The notes beneath the pieces are model-generated. The model was not told the origin of the DNA, searched no databases, and saw only the letters and a program-made list of their open reading frames with translations. A stretch of 24,735 bases of DNA from CAYZNE01 sp964461035. GTDB taxonomy: Archaea; Nanobdellota; Nanobdellia; Woesearchaeales; CAYZNE01. The translations under genes were made by a program, and so were the position numbers. This document shows, piece by piece, positions 15,940 through 24,143 of the stretch; within the stretch, counting starts at the first letter, position 1, and each line of letters opens with the position of its first letter. The stretch is taken from NCBI GenBank assembly GCA_964461035.1, contig CAYWRI010000019.1:1-24735 (forward strand), written 5' to 3'.

Positions 15940-17165
15940 TATAAATCACTCTCCAGCTTCACATCTTTTAATATTTTTGACTCTTCATTTTCAGGAAAAT
16001 CATTTTCTTCATTTTTCTGAACATATTCTTCTTTGTAATTAGGAATTTTATTAGCTTCTTTTTGTTGCTCAAAAACAGCATCTTCTTCCTTATTGCTTTT
16101 TGAAGTTTGTTTAAATTTATTTTCTGATTTGGTATCAGATTCAATTATTTTGTATCTTGGACTAGAAGACATTTTTTGATTTTCTTTGTTTTTTTTATTT
16201 AATGAAATCCTTTCTAAGTACATTCTTAAAATTCCAACATTTTGAATCCAAGTGTTTATTATATCAATTATAAGACCTATAAACAATATCAAGAATATTT
16301 GTTTTAACTCAGTTGATTGTGAAACAAATAAACCAACAAGAACAGTTATCATTGTAGTCATATTCATAGTTAGCCCTGTTTTCAGTGCACTATATATTCT
16401 ATTCATGACTGTTCCTTTTTTATCTTTAAGAACTCGAGTACTCAAAAGTATATCTGAATCAACAGAATAACCAATAAGCATGAGAAGTGCAGCAATTCCA
16501 GAAGTACTAAGTTTAATTCCTGTAACATTAATAACTGCAAGTGTAACAACAATATCTGAAAATGCACAGAGAATAACTGCTAAACTTGGTGCAGGTTTTT
16601 TAAAAATAATAAAAACTACTGCAGACATAAATACGAATGAAAGTATTAATGCAATTAATGCATCTTTGAAAAAAGATGCTCCAAGATTTGAACCAATACT
16701 TGTTACTGAAATAGAATCAGGTTTATTTTTAATTTCAGGGTATTTAGCTTCCAAAAGACTTATTATTTCTTTACCTTGGTCTTCCATATCTGATTCGACA
16801 ATAAATCCTCTGTTCTGTCCTGCTTCAGATAATTGTCTGACGATAATATCGTAATTAGGGAGAGAATCTTTTAGATAAGAAGACATTTCAACAATATTTA
16901 AGTCAGAAACGGTTACTGTAATTGAAATACCTCCACTTAAAGAATATCCTTTGCTAACAAAATCTCCTGTTTGAACTATATTCATTACAATAATTAATAT
17001 AGCAATTAATAGAATTGCAAAAGGTATGATTATGAGTTGTTTGTATTTATCTTCATAAATTCTTTGTATCGTAGATCTTTTAGAGTTTCCTTGATTGAGA
17101 TATGCAGTTTCTTGCTTATTTCGCTCTTTTTCTTTTATTATTTGTCTTCGTTCTTTTCTATTCAT
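15939..17165 (-). CDS. secF: Protein-export membrane protein SecF, with long charged tail
   Basis: 408 residues from ATG 17165; a TTG one codon upstream is rejected. A basic N-terminal tail of about 40 residues precedes helix 1 (IIIPFAILLIAILIIVMNIV). Then come GYSLSGGISITVTV (SecF ectodomain strand), helices 2-6 and the signature SDIVVTLAVI...LMLIGYSVDSDILL. After the last helix, residues about 320-408 form an unusually long, charged, low-complexity cytoplasmic tail rich in Lys and Glu. The gene order is secF-secD, with a one-base overlap. A GGGG-containing stretch about 8 nt upstream may act as ribosome-binding site. Confidence 0.93.
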   Translation of the reverse strand: MNRKERRQIIKEKERNKQETAYLNQGNSKRSTIQRIYEDKYKQLIIIPFAILLIAILIIVMNIVQTGDFVSKGYSLSGGISITVTVSDLNIVEMSSYLKDSLPNYDIIVRQLSEAGQNRGFIVESDMEDQGKEIISLLEAKYPEIKNKPDSISVTSIGSNLGASFFKDALIALILSFVFMSAVVFIIFKKPAPSLAVILCAFSDIVVTLAVINVTGIKLSTSGIAALLMLIGYSVDSDILLSTRVLKDKKGTVMNRIYSALKTGLTMNMTTMITVLVGLFVSQSTELKQIFLILFIGLIIDIINTWIQNVGILRMYLERISLNKKNKENQKMSSSPRYKIIESDTKSENKFKQTSKSNKEEDAVFEQQKEANKIPNYKEEYVQKNEENDFPENEESKILKDVKLESDL

Positions 17166-17253
17166 CAATACAACCCCTATCTTGCTTTAATGTAATTTTG
17201 TTAAGTTACAGTTAATTAAGATGATATTAACATACTTATTAACTTAAATTAAA

Positions 17254-17286
17254 TATTAATATTGTGTATAATACTGAATATTAATA
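17254..17286. repeat. 10-bp inverted repeat between secF and the HD gene
   Basis: TATTAATATT (17254-17263) and AATATTAATA (17277-17286) are perfect complements around a 13-nt centre (GTGTATAATACTG). They lie in the 258-nt divergent promoter region, which otherwise holds a 6-bp hairpin (ATCAAT/ATTGAT, around 17293-17310) and AT-rich promoter sequence. Confidence 0.35.
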
Positions 17287-17379
17287 ATTCATCAATTCCA
17301 AGATTGATAATTCATTTAAAAAGTTTTTTGGTTAGATTTTTTTAATTCTTTAATTTATAACTAAAAATAATCAAAAAAA

Positions 17380-17387
17380 TATATAAA
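17380..17387 (+). promoter_or_regulatory. TATA box of the HD-domain gene
   Basis: TATATAAA preceded by an A-rich BRE-like stretch. It predicts a start near 17410 and a leader of about 15 nt that contains GGTGA, the Shine-Dalgarno site of ATG 17424. Confidence 0.5.
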
Positions 17388-17423
17388 CAGTTACTACTTT
17401 CTAATTAATAACTGGTGAAAACC

Positions 17424-18260
17424 ATGGAACAATCAAAACAAAATTCAATAGATGGTGTGGCCGAAAATATAAGTGCGCTTTTTAAAATATATCCTGTTTT
17501 AAAAGAAATATGGGTCTATACCAACGAAATAGCAAAATCATCAAAAATTCTTGTTGCTCACAATCCCAGACATATGATGTGGGATGCTAAAACTGCTGAA
17601 ATAATCTATTCTACAGAACTTGAGTTAAATAAATCAGAAGAAATAGGCCAAGCTAATATTAAACTTATAGTTGCTGCAGCATTACTTCACGATATTGGTG
17701 CATACTTAGGAGAATATAAACTTCATGATATAACTGGTCAAAAGCATATAATGAGTACTGATTTTCTGAGTAAATTTTTTGGTTCTATTAGAAAAAATTT
17801 AATTGACATGGATGAAATAGAGAAAATTGCAACTATTGTAGGTGAGCATAATAATTATCAACAATCGACAATTGAATCAAAAATACTTTATGATGCAGAT
17901 ACCTTAAATAAAGCAGGAATTCATGGAATATTTCAATCTTTTAATATTCAAAAAGAATTTGGCGTGAATTTACTTAAAGTAGCACAAAGAATGGTTGATG
18001 GAGTTAAGAAAAAACTAGACTCTAATTATTATTATACTTTAGCTGCAAAAAAACAGGATCAAAGTATGGGTGAACATGGTCTTGGCGGTTTAGAAACAAC
18101 ACAAATATATTGGGAAAATGTTCTTGATATTTTAAATGAAAGAAAATATATTTCGGCTGATGGAATATTAAGACCTAATAAAGAAATTAGGCTTTTCAAC
18201 AATGAAAAAAGCATACAAGCCGAAGCATTTATGAGATTAGGTTTACAATATGGATCTTAA
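17424..18260 (+). CDS. HD-domain phosphohydrolase
   Basis: 278 residues from ATG 17424; GTG at 17415 is possible but forms part of the GGTGA ribosome-binding site. HD-superfamily metal residues are visible in order: H50 (NPRHMMWD), H89-D90 (AALLHDIGAYLGEYKLHD), H142 (GEHNNY) and D157/D159 (LYDADTLNKAG). Family members hydrolyse phosphate esters of nucleotides or cyclic nucleotides; the substrate is unknown here. The C-terminal third is helical and may be regulatory. The last 11 bases overlap the start of the phosphohistidine-domain gene, so the two products are translationally coupled and probably act in one process. Confidence 0.8.
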   Translation: MEQSKQNSIDGVAENISALFKIYPVLKEIWVYTNEIAKSSKILVAHNPRHMMWDAKTAEIIYSTELELNKSEEIGQANIKLIVAAALLHDIGAYLGEYKLHDITGQKHIMSTDFLSKFFGSIRKNLIDMDEIEKIATIVGEHNNYQQSTIESKILYDADTLNKAGIHGIFQSFNIQKEFGVNLLKVAQRMVDGVKKKLDSNYYYTLAAKKQDQSMGEHGLGGLETTQIYWENVLDILNERKYISADGILRPNKEIRLFNNEKSIQAEAFMRLGLQYGS

Positions 18261-19260
18261 AAAAATAATATCTAAATTACCTAATGATTTTAGTTTACAT
18301 ACAAAGAGAGATATTTCTATTTTTACTAGTTCTGTTTTTGCTGAAACATATGTTGAAACAATGAATAAAATTTTCAATATAAATTTTTCAGCTGTTTTGT
18401 GGATAACAAGATCACGAAATAATACATCATTTTATAGATCTCAGAAAGAGCATGATCGATTCAGAATAATTATTGGTAAAAAACTTTTTTCTAAAAGATT
18501 TCAGAAAAAGATTTGTAAAAAATACATAAAATTATGTGATTGGATATTGAATTTTATTAATCAGTATCAGACAAAAAAAGAATTTTTTAAAAAAAGAAAA
18601 TTATTTATAAAAAAATACAAAGAATTTTTTGCGTATCACCAAGCAATATACTGGGGGGGAGATTTTCTTCATAAAAATTTTCAGACTATGAAGAAAACAA
18701 TTGATGAATTAACAGATGCTTATGCTTATGGTGAAAGAATTGTACCTCATGTTGAAAAATATCTTGTAAAAAGAAATTCAGATAATTATATTCATAAATT
18801 TAAACATCCTACAATGACTGATATTGGAATATGTTTTTTAAAACCAAAAAAACAGACAAGATTCATGCTTTTTTATTATGAATTTCTTCAAGAAACAGAA
18901 AATTATCTTCAGAAAAAAGAAAAAGTATTTTTTAACAACATAAATGAAGTAAAAGGAATAGGAATAAATAAAAAAATTGTGACAGGAACCGTTTTTCTTG
19001 CACATAAGTTTGATGATCTTATCAAAGTACCTAAAAATTCAATTCTTGTAACCTTTATGACAAGACCCAGCTATAATGGTATAATTTCAAAGTGCAAAGC
19101 AATTGTTACAGATGAAGGTGCAATACTTTCACATCCTGCTATTCTCGCCAGAGAACAAGGAATTCCTTGTGTTGTTGGAACAAAGTTTGCAACTAAAATA
19201 TTTCAGACGGGAAATAGAATTGAAGTCAATTCTGAAACAGGTGTTGTAAGAAAAGTATAA
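18250..19260 (+). CDS. PEP-utilising enzyme mobile (phosphohistidine) domain protein
   Basis: 336 residues. The C-terminal part (about 235-336) is a swivelling phosphohistidine domain (PF00391): IVTGTVFLAHK, then TDEGAILSHPAILAREQGIP, equivalent to the G-x-x-SHAAIVARE motif of PEP synthase and PPDK, with the phospho-acceptor His in LSHPA. The N-terminal 230 residues are helical, basic and aromatic (KKRKLFIKKYKEF...WGGDFL) and not recognised. Neither an ATP-grasp domain nor a PEP-binding barrel is present, so it cannot act alone as PEP synthase. It overlaps the HD gene by 11 bases (ATGGATCTTAA). It may be the mobile subunit of a split enzyme or a rifampin-phosphotransferase-like relative; the role is unknown. 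Confidence 0.75.
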   Translation: MDLKKIISKLPNDFSLHTKRDISIFTSSVFAETYVETMNKIFNINFSAVLWITRSRNNTSFYRSQKEHDRFRIIIGKKLFSKRFQKKICKKYIKLCDWILNFINQYQTKKEFFKKRKLFIKKYKEFFAYHQAIYWGGDFLHKNFQTMKKTIDELTDAYAYGERIVPHVEKYLVKRNSDNYIHKFKHPTMTDIGICFLKPKKQTRFMLFYYEFLQETENYLQKKEKVFFNNINEVKGIGINKKIVTGTVFLAHKFDDLIKVPKNSILVTFMTRPSYNGIISKCKAIVTDEGAILSHPAILAREQGIPCVVGTKFATKIFQTGNRIEVNSETGVVRKV

Positions 19261-19267
19261 GTTTTAG

Positions 19268-19285
19268 CAACACATTAGACTGTTG
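19268..19285. terminator. Small hairpin between convergent genes
   Basis: CAACA (19268-19272) pairs with TGTTG (19281-19285) around 8 nt, inside the 27-nt gap between two converging stops. It is weak but suitably placed for termination on both strands. Confidence 0.3.
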
Positions 19286-19287
19286 TA

Positions 19288-19755
19288 TTATAATTTCTTT
19301 CCATATAGAACAGCAGTATTATTCTTTTTGTAACCATAATAATTAGGGAACTCATTGATTAGTTTATATCCTATTTTTTCATAGAATTTTCTTGTATTTT
19401 TCATAACTTTATTTGTATATAAGCAAACTTTTCTAAAACCTTTTTTCTTAGTATAATTTTCAATAAAAAACATAAGCTTTTTTCCTATACCTTGTTTTTG
19501 AAATCTCTTTCTTACTGCCAACCAATAAACTTCACAATGTTTATGACCTGGGAAAAAAGGTTTTAATGAGAGATAACCTTTAATTATGTTTTTATCTTTT
19601 AAACCAAAAAATATTTCATCACCTTTAGTTATTCTTTCTTTTAATATCTTTTTATAGTCAGATAATTTGAAATTTGGTTCTAATTCATGTTCTGATTCAA
19701 AATCTATTTGAGCCATTTCATTAAAATGTCTTTTATCTAATTTTATTATTGTCAT
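19288..19755 (-). CDS. GNAT-family N-acetyltransferase
   Basis: 155 residues. The acetyl-CoA motif A is present: VYWLAVRKRFQKQGIGKKLM, of the R-x-x-Q-G-x-G-K/R-L type, followed by the helix ENYTKKKG and motif B NTRKFYEKIGYKL. It begins as a complete small GNAT (MTIIKLDKRHFNEMAQI). It transfers an acetyl group from acetyl-CoA to an amine; the substrate is unknown. The ATG is 1 nt after the transglutaminase stop, so the two are in one operon, though no functional link is evident. Confidence 0.85.
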   Translation of the reverse strand: MTIIKLDKRHFNEMAQIDFESEHELEPNFKLSDYKKILKERITKGDEIFFGLKDKNIIKGYLSLKPFFPGHKHCEVYWLAVRKRFQKQGIGKKLMFFIENYTKKKGFRKVCLYTNKVMKNTRKFYEKIGYKLINEFPNYYGYKKNNTAVLYGKKL

Positions 19756-19756
19756 T

Positions 19757-21739
19757 TTATTTTAATAAAGAATTAATATAAACATATATTTTCTGCCAAA
19801 AATTAAGATTTACAAGATTTATTTCAAAACTTTGCTCTTTTGAATATTGTCTGCCTTTTTCATCATTCCAACTTAAATGAACTGTAAATGAATTTAAATC
19901 TTTATTAAGATTTTTACCCTGTCCTTTTATTAAAAATAATTGATCAATATTCATTTTGTCTAATTCCCAATGTTTTTCTATTCCAGAACCTGTAAGATCA
20001 ATAACAAGATTTAATGGTCTTGAATATGATTTTATTGTAAGATTAAGATTAATATTTATGTTGTCATTAAACTCTGCAGTTTTAGGATATCCTAAATCTA
20101 ATTTTATGTCGGGAACATCTATAACATTAAAATTTATATATTCTCTTTTTTGTATATCCGAATTGGATATATTAATTATGTATGTTTGAAGACCAATATT
20201 GTTAAAAACAACATCAAAACTAACATTTTCTTCAGAGTTCTTAGTAATAGAAATCATTTTACATTTACTTAATATGCATGCTTTAAGATTATTTAGTTTT
20301 TTATTACCATTATTCGCAAATTTACAATCTATAGTGGATAGTTCATTTGTAAAGTAATGAGATTTGATATCACAACTAACACCAACTTGACTTGAATAAG
20401 CATTAAGATTACTTTGTGCTTCACTAAGTAACATATTATCAATAAAACTCTTTGAATATTTTATTCCTCTTACAGATACATTAAACTCGCTTTCTTTTGA
20501 AACATTATAATTAGTTGATACTATTACTGGAAATCTATGAAGCGCTTGTTTATTTAATGAATTATTTACTTTCACAATCCATCTTACACTTTTTGTATTG
20601 TATGGTGGAATTAATAAGAATTGTTTTAAATTTCCAATAATTTCCATTGAATTAACATTACTTAATTGAATAGATATTGCTTGAAGTCCTGCTTCATTAT
20701 TTTTTACAAGAGCATCAATAACATTATATGATCCGGGAGTTATGTGATTAGAAAGAGTTTCTATTGTAATTTCGGTTCTAGGAAAATCATAAGCACCTAT
20801 ATTAGTAACTTCGGTTTCAAAAGCAAGTGGTGTTGCATCAATTTCAACATTACCACCTGTTATTCTAACATTAACAGAATCTGTTGTTGCTTTTTCAGAT
20901 CTTGAAAGAACAATATGATTAGAATCAACCCAACCAAATTGACTATATGTAACATCAAAAGGAACCCAGCCATATTCTGGAAAATAAACTTCTGCCCAAG
21001 CATGATTTCCAAAATCTTTAGTTATATCTGTAAAAGCCATACCTGAAATAAATCTTGAAGGTATTCCAACTGAACGAGTCATTGCAATAAAAAGAGTTGT
21101 TATTTCATCACAAACACCTATTTTATTATTGTAAACCCATTCAGAATCCTGCACTACTCCTTCAGTATCTGGACTGATTAAATATGCTATATTTTCATTT
21201 ACCCATTTTGCCAAATTAAAAGAAGCTTCAAACACTCCTTCAGAATTTTGAACTAATTCTGCAGCTTTATTAGATATTTGTCTAGACATAATTATTTTTT
21301 CACTTGATTCTGTATATTTACTAAATTCATTAGGGATATTACTTATGGGAAACTTGGGATCTGTTCGTATAATTGGTCTATCTTGTTTAATCATAAGTCC
21401 TGAATAAATAACATAAGTTAGTTTACTTTTAATGTCATTTTGACCATATTCAAATTTAACACTTTCATTTATGTATGAAATATCTGGATTAGGATTAAAA
21501 TGCATTATATCCACATTCTTATTTTCTCTAGGATACTGACTTAAAGATATTTCAGCTTTAATAACTCCACCTCTTGGCCCAGTAAGCGTTACATTTCCAG
21601 ATATATCTAAATTTAATTCAGTAAAACTTCTATAAAAAGGAAAAGGTTCTGTAATTAACTGAGTTTGTGCTTCACTTGCAAAAACAAAAGCACTTAACAA
21701 AGTAATCAAGCTTAATAAAACTAATATTTTTTTTATCAT
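19757..21739 (-). CDS. Secreted transglutaminase-like protein
   Basis: 660 residues. A signal peptide (MIKKILVLLSLITLLSAFVF) opens the protein. A beta-rich N-terminal region (about 30-150) precedes the transglutaminase core (about 155-275) with an intact triad: C210 in KIGVCDE, H246 in FGNHAWAEVYF and D262 in VPFDVTYS. Residues 300-640 look like two or three Ig-like beta-sandwich domains. The C-terminus (FWQKIYVYINSLLK) is short and aromatic, possibly a membrane-associated helix but too weak for a sure anchor. Archaeal members are probably extracellular proteases or crosslinkers. A TATA box about 29 nt upstream implies a nearly leaderless mRNA. Confidence 0.85.
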   Translation of the reverse strand: MIKKILVLLSLITLLSAFVFASEAQTQLITEPFPFYRSFTELNLDISGNVTLTGPRGGVIKAEISLSQYPRENKNVDIMHFNPNPDISYINESVKFEYGQNDIKSKLTYVIYSGLMIKQDRPIIRTDPKFPISNIPNEFSKYTESSEKIIMSRQISNKAAELVQNSEGVFEASFNLAKWVNENIAYLISPDTEGVVQDSEWVYNNKIGVCDEITTLFIAMTRSVGIPSRFISGMAFTDITKDFGNHAWAEVYFPEYGWVPFDVTYSQFGWVDSNHIVLSRSEKATTDSVNVRITGGNVEIDATPLAFETEVTNIGAYDFPRTEITIETLSNHITPGSYNVIDALVKNNEAGLQAISIQLSNVNSMEIIGNLKQFLLIPPYNTKSVRWIVKVNNSLNKQALHRFPVIVSTNYNVSKESEFNVSVRGIKYSKSFIDNMLLSEAQSNLNAYSSQVGVSCDIKSHYFTNELSTIDCKFANNGNKKLNNLKACILSKCKMISITKNSEENVSFDVVFNNIGLQTYIINISNSDIQKREYINFNVIDVPDIKLDLGYPKTAEFNDNININLNLTIKSYSRPLNLVIDLTGSGIEKHWELDKMNIDQLFLIKGQGKNLNKDLNSFTVHLSWNDEKGRQYSKEQSFEINLVNLNFWQKIYVYINSLLK

Positions 21740-21763
21740 AATTATTTCATCTAATTCTTTTCA

Positions 21764-21772
21764 TTTATAAAG
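21764..21772 (-). promoter_or_regulatory. TATA box of the transglutaminase gene
   Basis: Minus-strand CTTTATAAA is centred about 29 nt before the ATG at 21739, implying a leader of only a few bases. Confidence 0.45.
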
Positions 21773-21819
21773 TTTATTAGGATTTTTAGCAATTAGTATC
21801 CAAAATTCCATACCAGAAT

Positions 21820-21835
21820 GGAAAAATATATAAAT
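21820..21835 (+). promoter_or_regulatory. BRE + TATA promoter of the 21896 gene
   Basis: GGAAAAA (21820-21826) directly precedes TATATAAAT (21827-21835). It predicts a start near 21857 and a leader of about 40 nt that contains GAGGTG. Confidence 0.55.
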
Positions 21836-21895
21836 AATGGGAGTTGTATCATAATTAAAAATAATTATTAAAAATCAAGTTAGAGGTGCTAAATT

Positions 21896-22462
21896 ATGGT
21901 TGCAATGTCGGATGAATTAAGAAATTTATTAACAGAAGAGTCATTAAATTCTATTGTTAATGCAGGCAATATTGCTAATGGACATCTAAGTCCAAAAGAA
22001 GAAGTAAATACTAATATAAATATTAATGGTGAAAATAATTTAATTCACGAAAATTTATCTAAAAAAATCTCAAATGATTGTGAAACCAATGTTGATTATT
22101 CAGAATTAAAAAAAGAACTTCAAGAAATAAAACAAGCTCTTAACAATAGAACTAAGAATTATGATAATAGGATGAATGTTTTCTCAGCTAAAATAAATGA
22201 TTTAGTAAAAGCATTTAATTCTATCGAACAAAAGGTTTTTGATTTAGATAAAAAGATTGATAACATTAAAGTTAATCTTTGTTCTAATCCTAATGTATCT
22301 GTTAATCCCGAACAAGTTCAACAACAAAATGAAGTAAAAGCAATTCCTACACAAGCAGATTATAACAAGGAAAAACAAAGTGTGGGAAGAGGACGTGGAA
22401 ATAATTTACCTCCAGAATTATCCATGGAAAGTGTTTTCAATTGCAATGGTAAAAAGTTTTAA
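21896..22462 (+). CDS. Small coiled-coil protein
   Basis: 188 residues, family not recognised. Residues 1-65 are polar and Asn-rich; residues about 66-130 form a coiled coil (YSELKKELQEIKQALNN ... FDLDKKIDNIKVNL). A Pro/Gln/Asn linker follows, then a C-terminal motif GRGRGNNLPPELSMESVFN. No signal or membrane segment is present. GAGGTG (21883-21888) lies 7 nt before the ATG, and BRE/TATA lies upstream, so it looks well expressed. The start could also be M4 (ATG 21905), but the Shine-Dalgarno spacing favours 21896. Function unknown. Confidence 0.7.
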   Translation: MVAMSDELRNLLTEESLNSIVNAGNIANGHLSPKEEVNTNININGENNLIHENLSKKISNDCETNVDYSELKKELQEIKQALNNRTKNYDNRMNVFSAKINDLVKAFNSIEQKVFDLDKKIDNIKVNLCSNPNVSVNPEQVQQQNEVKAIPTQADYNKEKQSVGRGRGNNLPPELSMESVFNCNGKKF

Positions 22463-22466
22463 ATTA

Positions 22467-22488
22467 TTTTTCTTTTATTCTTTTTTTC
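22467..22488 (+). terminator. T-rich terminator-like stretch
   Basis: Successive T runs just after the stop of the coiled-coil gene (TTTTTCTTTTATTCTTTTTTT), typical of archaeal oligo-T termination. Confidence 0.4.
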
Positions 22489-22607
22489 TAAATTTTGACA
22501 TTATGTACAATAGTATATTAAACTCTTTCTGTAATTACTTTAATTAATTTTTTCTTCAATTCTATGTTTCTAATATGAAAATATACTACTTGGAAGTGAT
22601 AAATAAA

Positions 22608-22624
22608 GGAAAAATTTATAAATA
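22608..22624 (+). promoter_or_regulatory. BRE + TATA of the RtcB-family gene (leaderless)
   Basis: GGAAAAA (22608-22614) precedes TTTATAAATA (22615-22624), centred about 24 nt before ATG 22644. No Shine-Dalgarno site is present, so the mRNA is probably leaderless. Confidence 0.5.
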
Positions 22625-22643
22625 AAGCGAGTTCACCCATTTT

Positions 22644-23891
22644 ATGGATTATATGACTAAAAAGATTATGGGGTTAGATGTTAATATTTTTATGAATTCG
22701 CTCCTTTGGAAAGGAACATCTGTGAGTCAAATTGAGAGTTCATTAAAATCTCATTTAAAAGGATACAATATTGATAATTTAGCCATAATGCCTGATTTTA
22801 CACCTAGTAATTCACTTCCTATAGGAACAACTATGAAAGTAGATGATAATATGCCTTTAAATCCTTCTTGGATAGGTATGGATATAGGTTGTGGATATAG
22901 ATTATTTTCTATAGATTTAAAAAAAAAGAAACTAGAAAAAAATCGTAAATTAAATACTTCTCGTATTCAAAAAATAGTAGATGCTATTGATACTGTTATT
23001 CATAAAAGGAGAAATATTTCTCCAATAGAAAGAGCTCGGCAGTTTTTTGATGGTTCTAATGCACTCATTAATAAGTACTTTGACTCTTCATTCAATCCAG
23101 ATATTACTTCAGAAAGTAAACAAAGTATTGCTAACAACTTTGGCAGTATAGGTAATGGTAATCATTTTATAGACTTATTTATACCTGATGTTATAAAAAA
23201 TCAGCAACATTTTAAAAATCTCGGTTTAGATCCTGATAAAGTCTATATTCTTATTCATACAGGAAGTAGAGAACTAGGATATAAGATAAATCAAGAATTC
23301 ACATCACGATTTCAATCAAATACTAACACTCAAGAATTTAATTATTCATACTTGAATGCTGTTCAAACTGCTTTAGCATATGCTCAAGCAAACAGGGCTT
23401 TTTTACAAGATGAAATAGCAGAATCTTTAAATTTGGAAGGCACTCTTCATTTAGATTTACCGCATAATGCTATAGAACTAGTAGGAGGAGGAAAGAATAA
23501 ACAGTATTTAGTGAGGAAAGGTGCAGATTTTTTAACTAAAGGTTCTTTAGGTATAATTCCTACAACATTTGCAGGTGATGCTCATTTAGTGATAGGTTTA
23601 CCAAATACTGAAAAAACTAATTATAGTAAAAATCATGGGCTGGGTAGAATGTATACAAGACAACAAATGTTTGGAAAATATGGTAGAATTAACAAATCTA
23701 AGTTAAACAAACTTTTTCCAAAGGGAATAATTAGTAATGTTTCTCCTCAGGAACTGGTTGAAGAATTGCCAAATGGATATAAATCTCCTCAAAGAGTTAT
23801 TGAATCTTTTGAGGATACAAAAATGGGTTATGTGCTTGCAACACTTAAACCCTTAGCAGTCATAGTTGAGAGGAAAAGAAATGGAAAATAA
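22644..23891 (+). CDS. Divergent RtcB-family (RNA ligase-like) protein
   Basis: 415 residues, shorter than typical RtcB (about 480). Family landmarks in order: MPDFTPSNSLPIGT (equivalent of MPDVH-GYG-PIG, but the DVH is changed), WIGMDIGCGYR (D80, C83), GSIGNGNHFIDL (N173, H174), LIHTGSRELG (H205), LPHNAIEL (H274), RKGADFLTKGSLGIIP, and NHGLGRMYTR (H331). These match the Mn2+ ligands and the guanylated His of RtcB, so ligase chemistry is possible. RtcB joins 2',3'-cyclic phosphate (or 3'-phosphate) and 5'-OH RNA ends using GTP. The altered first motif and short length suggest a paralogue with its own substrate. It overlaps the next small gene by 11 nt. Confidence 0.8.
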   Translation: MDYMTKKIMGLDVNIFMNSLLWKGTSVSQIESSLKSHLKGYNIDNLAIMPDFTPSNSLPIGTTMKVDDNMPLNPSWIGMDIGCGYRLFSIDLKKKKLEKNRKLNTSRIQKIVDAIDTVIHKRRNISPIERARQFFDGSNALINKYFDSSFNPDITSESKQSIANNFGSIGNGNHFIDLFIPDVIKNQQHFKNLGLDPDKVYILIHTGSRELGYKINQEFTSRFQSNTNTQEFNYSYLNAVQTALAYAQANRAFLQDEIAESLNLEGTLHLDLPHNAIELVGGGKNKQYLVRKGADFLTKGSLGIIPTTFAGDAHLVIGLPNTEKTNYSKNHGLGRMYTRQQMFGKYGRINKSKLNKLFPKGIISNVSPQELVEELPNGYKSPQRVIESFEDTKMGYVLATLKPLAVIVERKRNGK

Positions 23892-24135
23892 GCAGAAAGA
23901 TTATATGGGTATTTCTGAAAAAGTTGCAGATTATTTGATAGAAAATGAGCATTTTATTCGTCCTAAATTATTATTTAATGATTCAAAGACAGCTACTTTA
24001 GTGGAACTTGCTTTAGGAGTTGTATTTTCTGAAGAAATAAATCATATCAATGAGATTAAAAAAAAATATTTAAATGAAGAATTTTATGGATTAATAAATA
24101 GCTCTCTTATAGCACAGTATTCTAATAAGAAATAG
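23881..24135 (+). CDS. Small hypothetical protein coupled to the RtcB-family gene
   Basis: 84 residues from ATG 23881, which overlaps the RtcB-family stop by 11 nt. A Shine-Dalgarno-like GAGAGGA (23868-23874) precedes it and decides against the longer TTG start at 23866. The protein is helical and charged (YMGISEKVADYLIENEHFI...LVELALGVVFSEEINHINEI) with no recognised domain, signal or membrane helix. The overlap implies coupled translation and perhaps a shared process or complex with the ligase-like protein. Confidence 0.6.
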   Translation: MENKQKDYMGISEKVADYLIENEHFIRPKLLFNDSKTATLVELALGVVFSEEINHINEIKKKYLNEEFYGLINSSLIAQYSNKK

Positions 24136-24143
24136 TTTAATAG

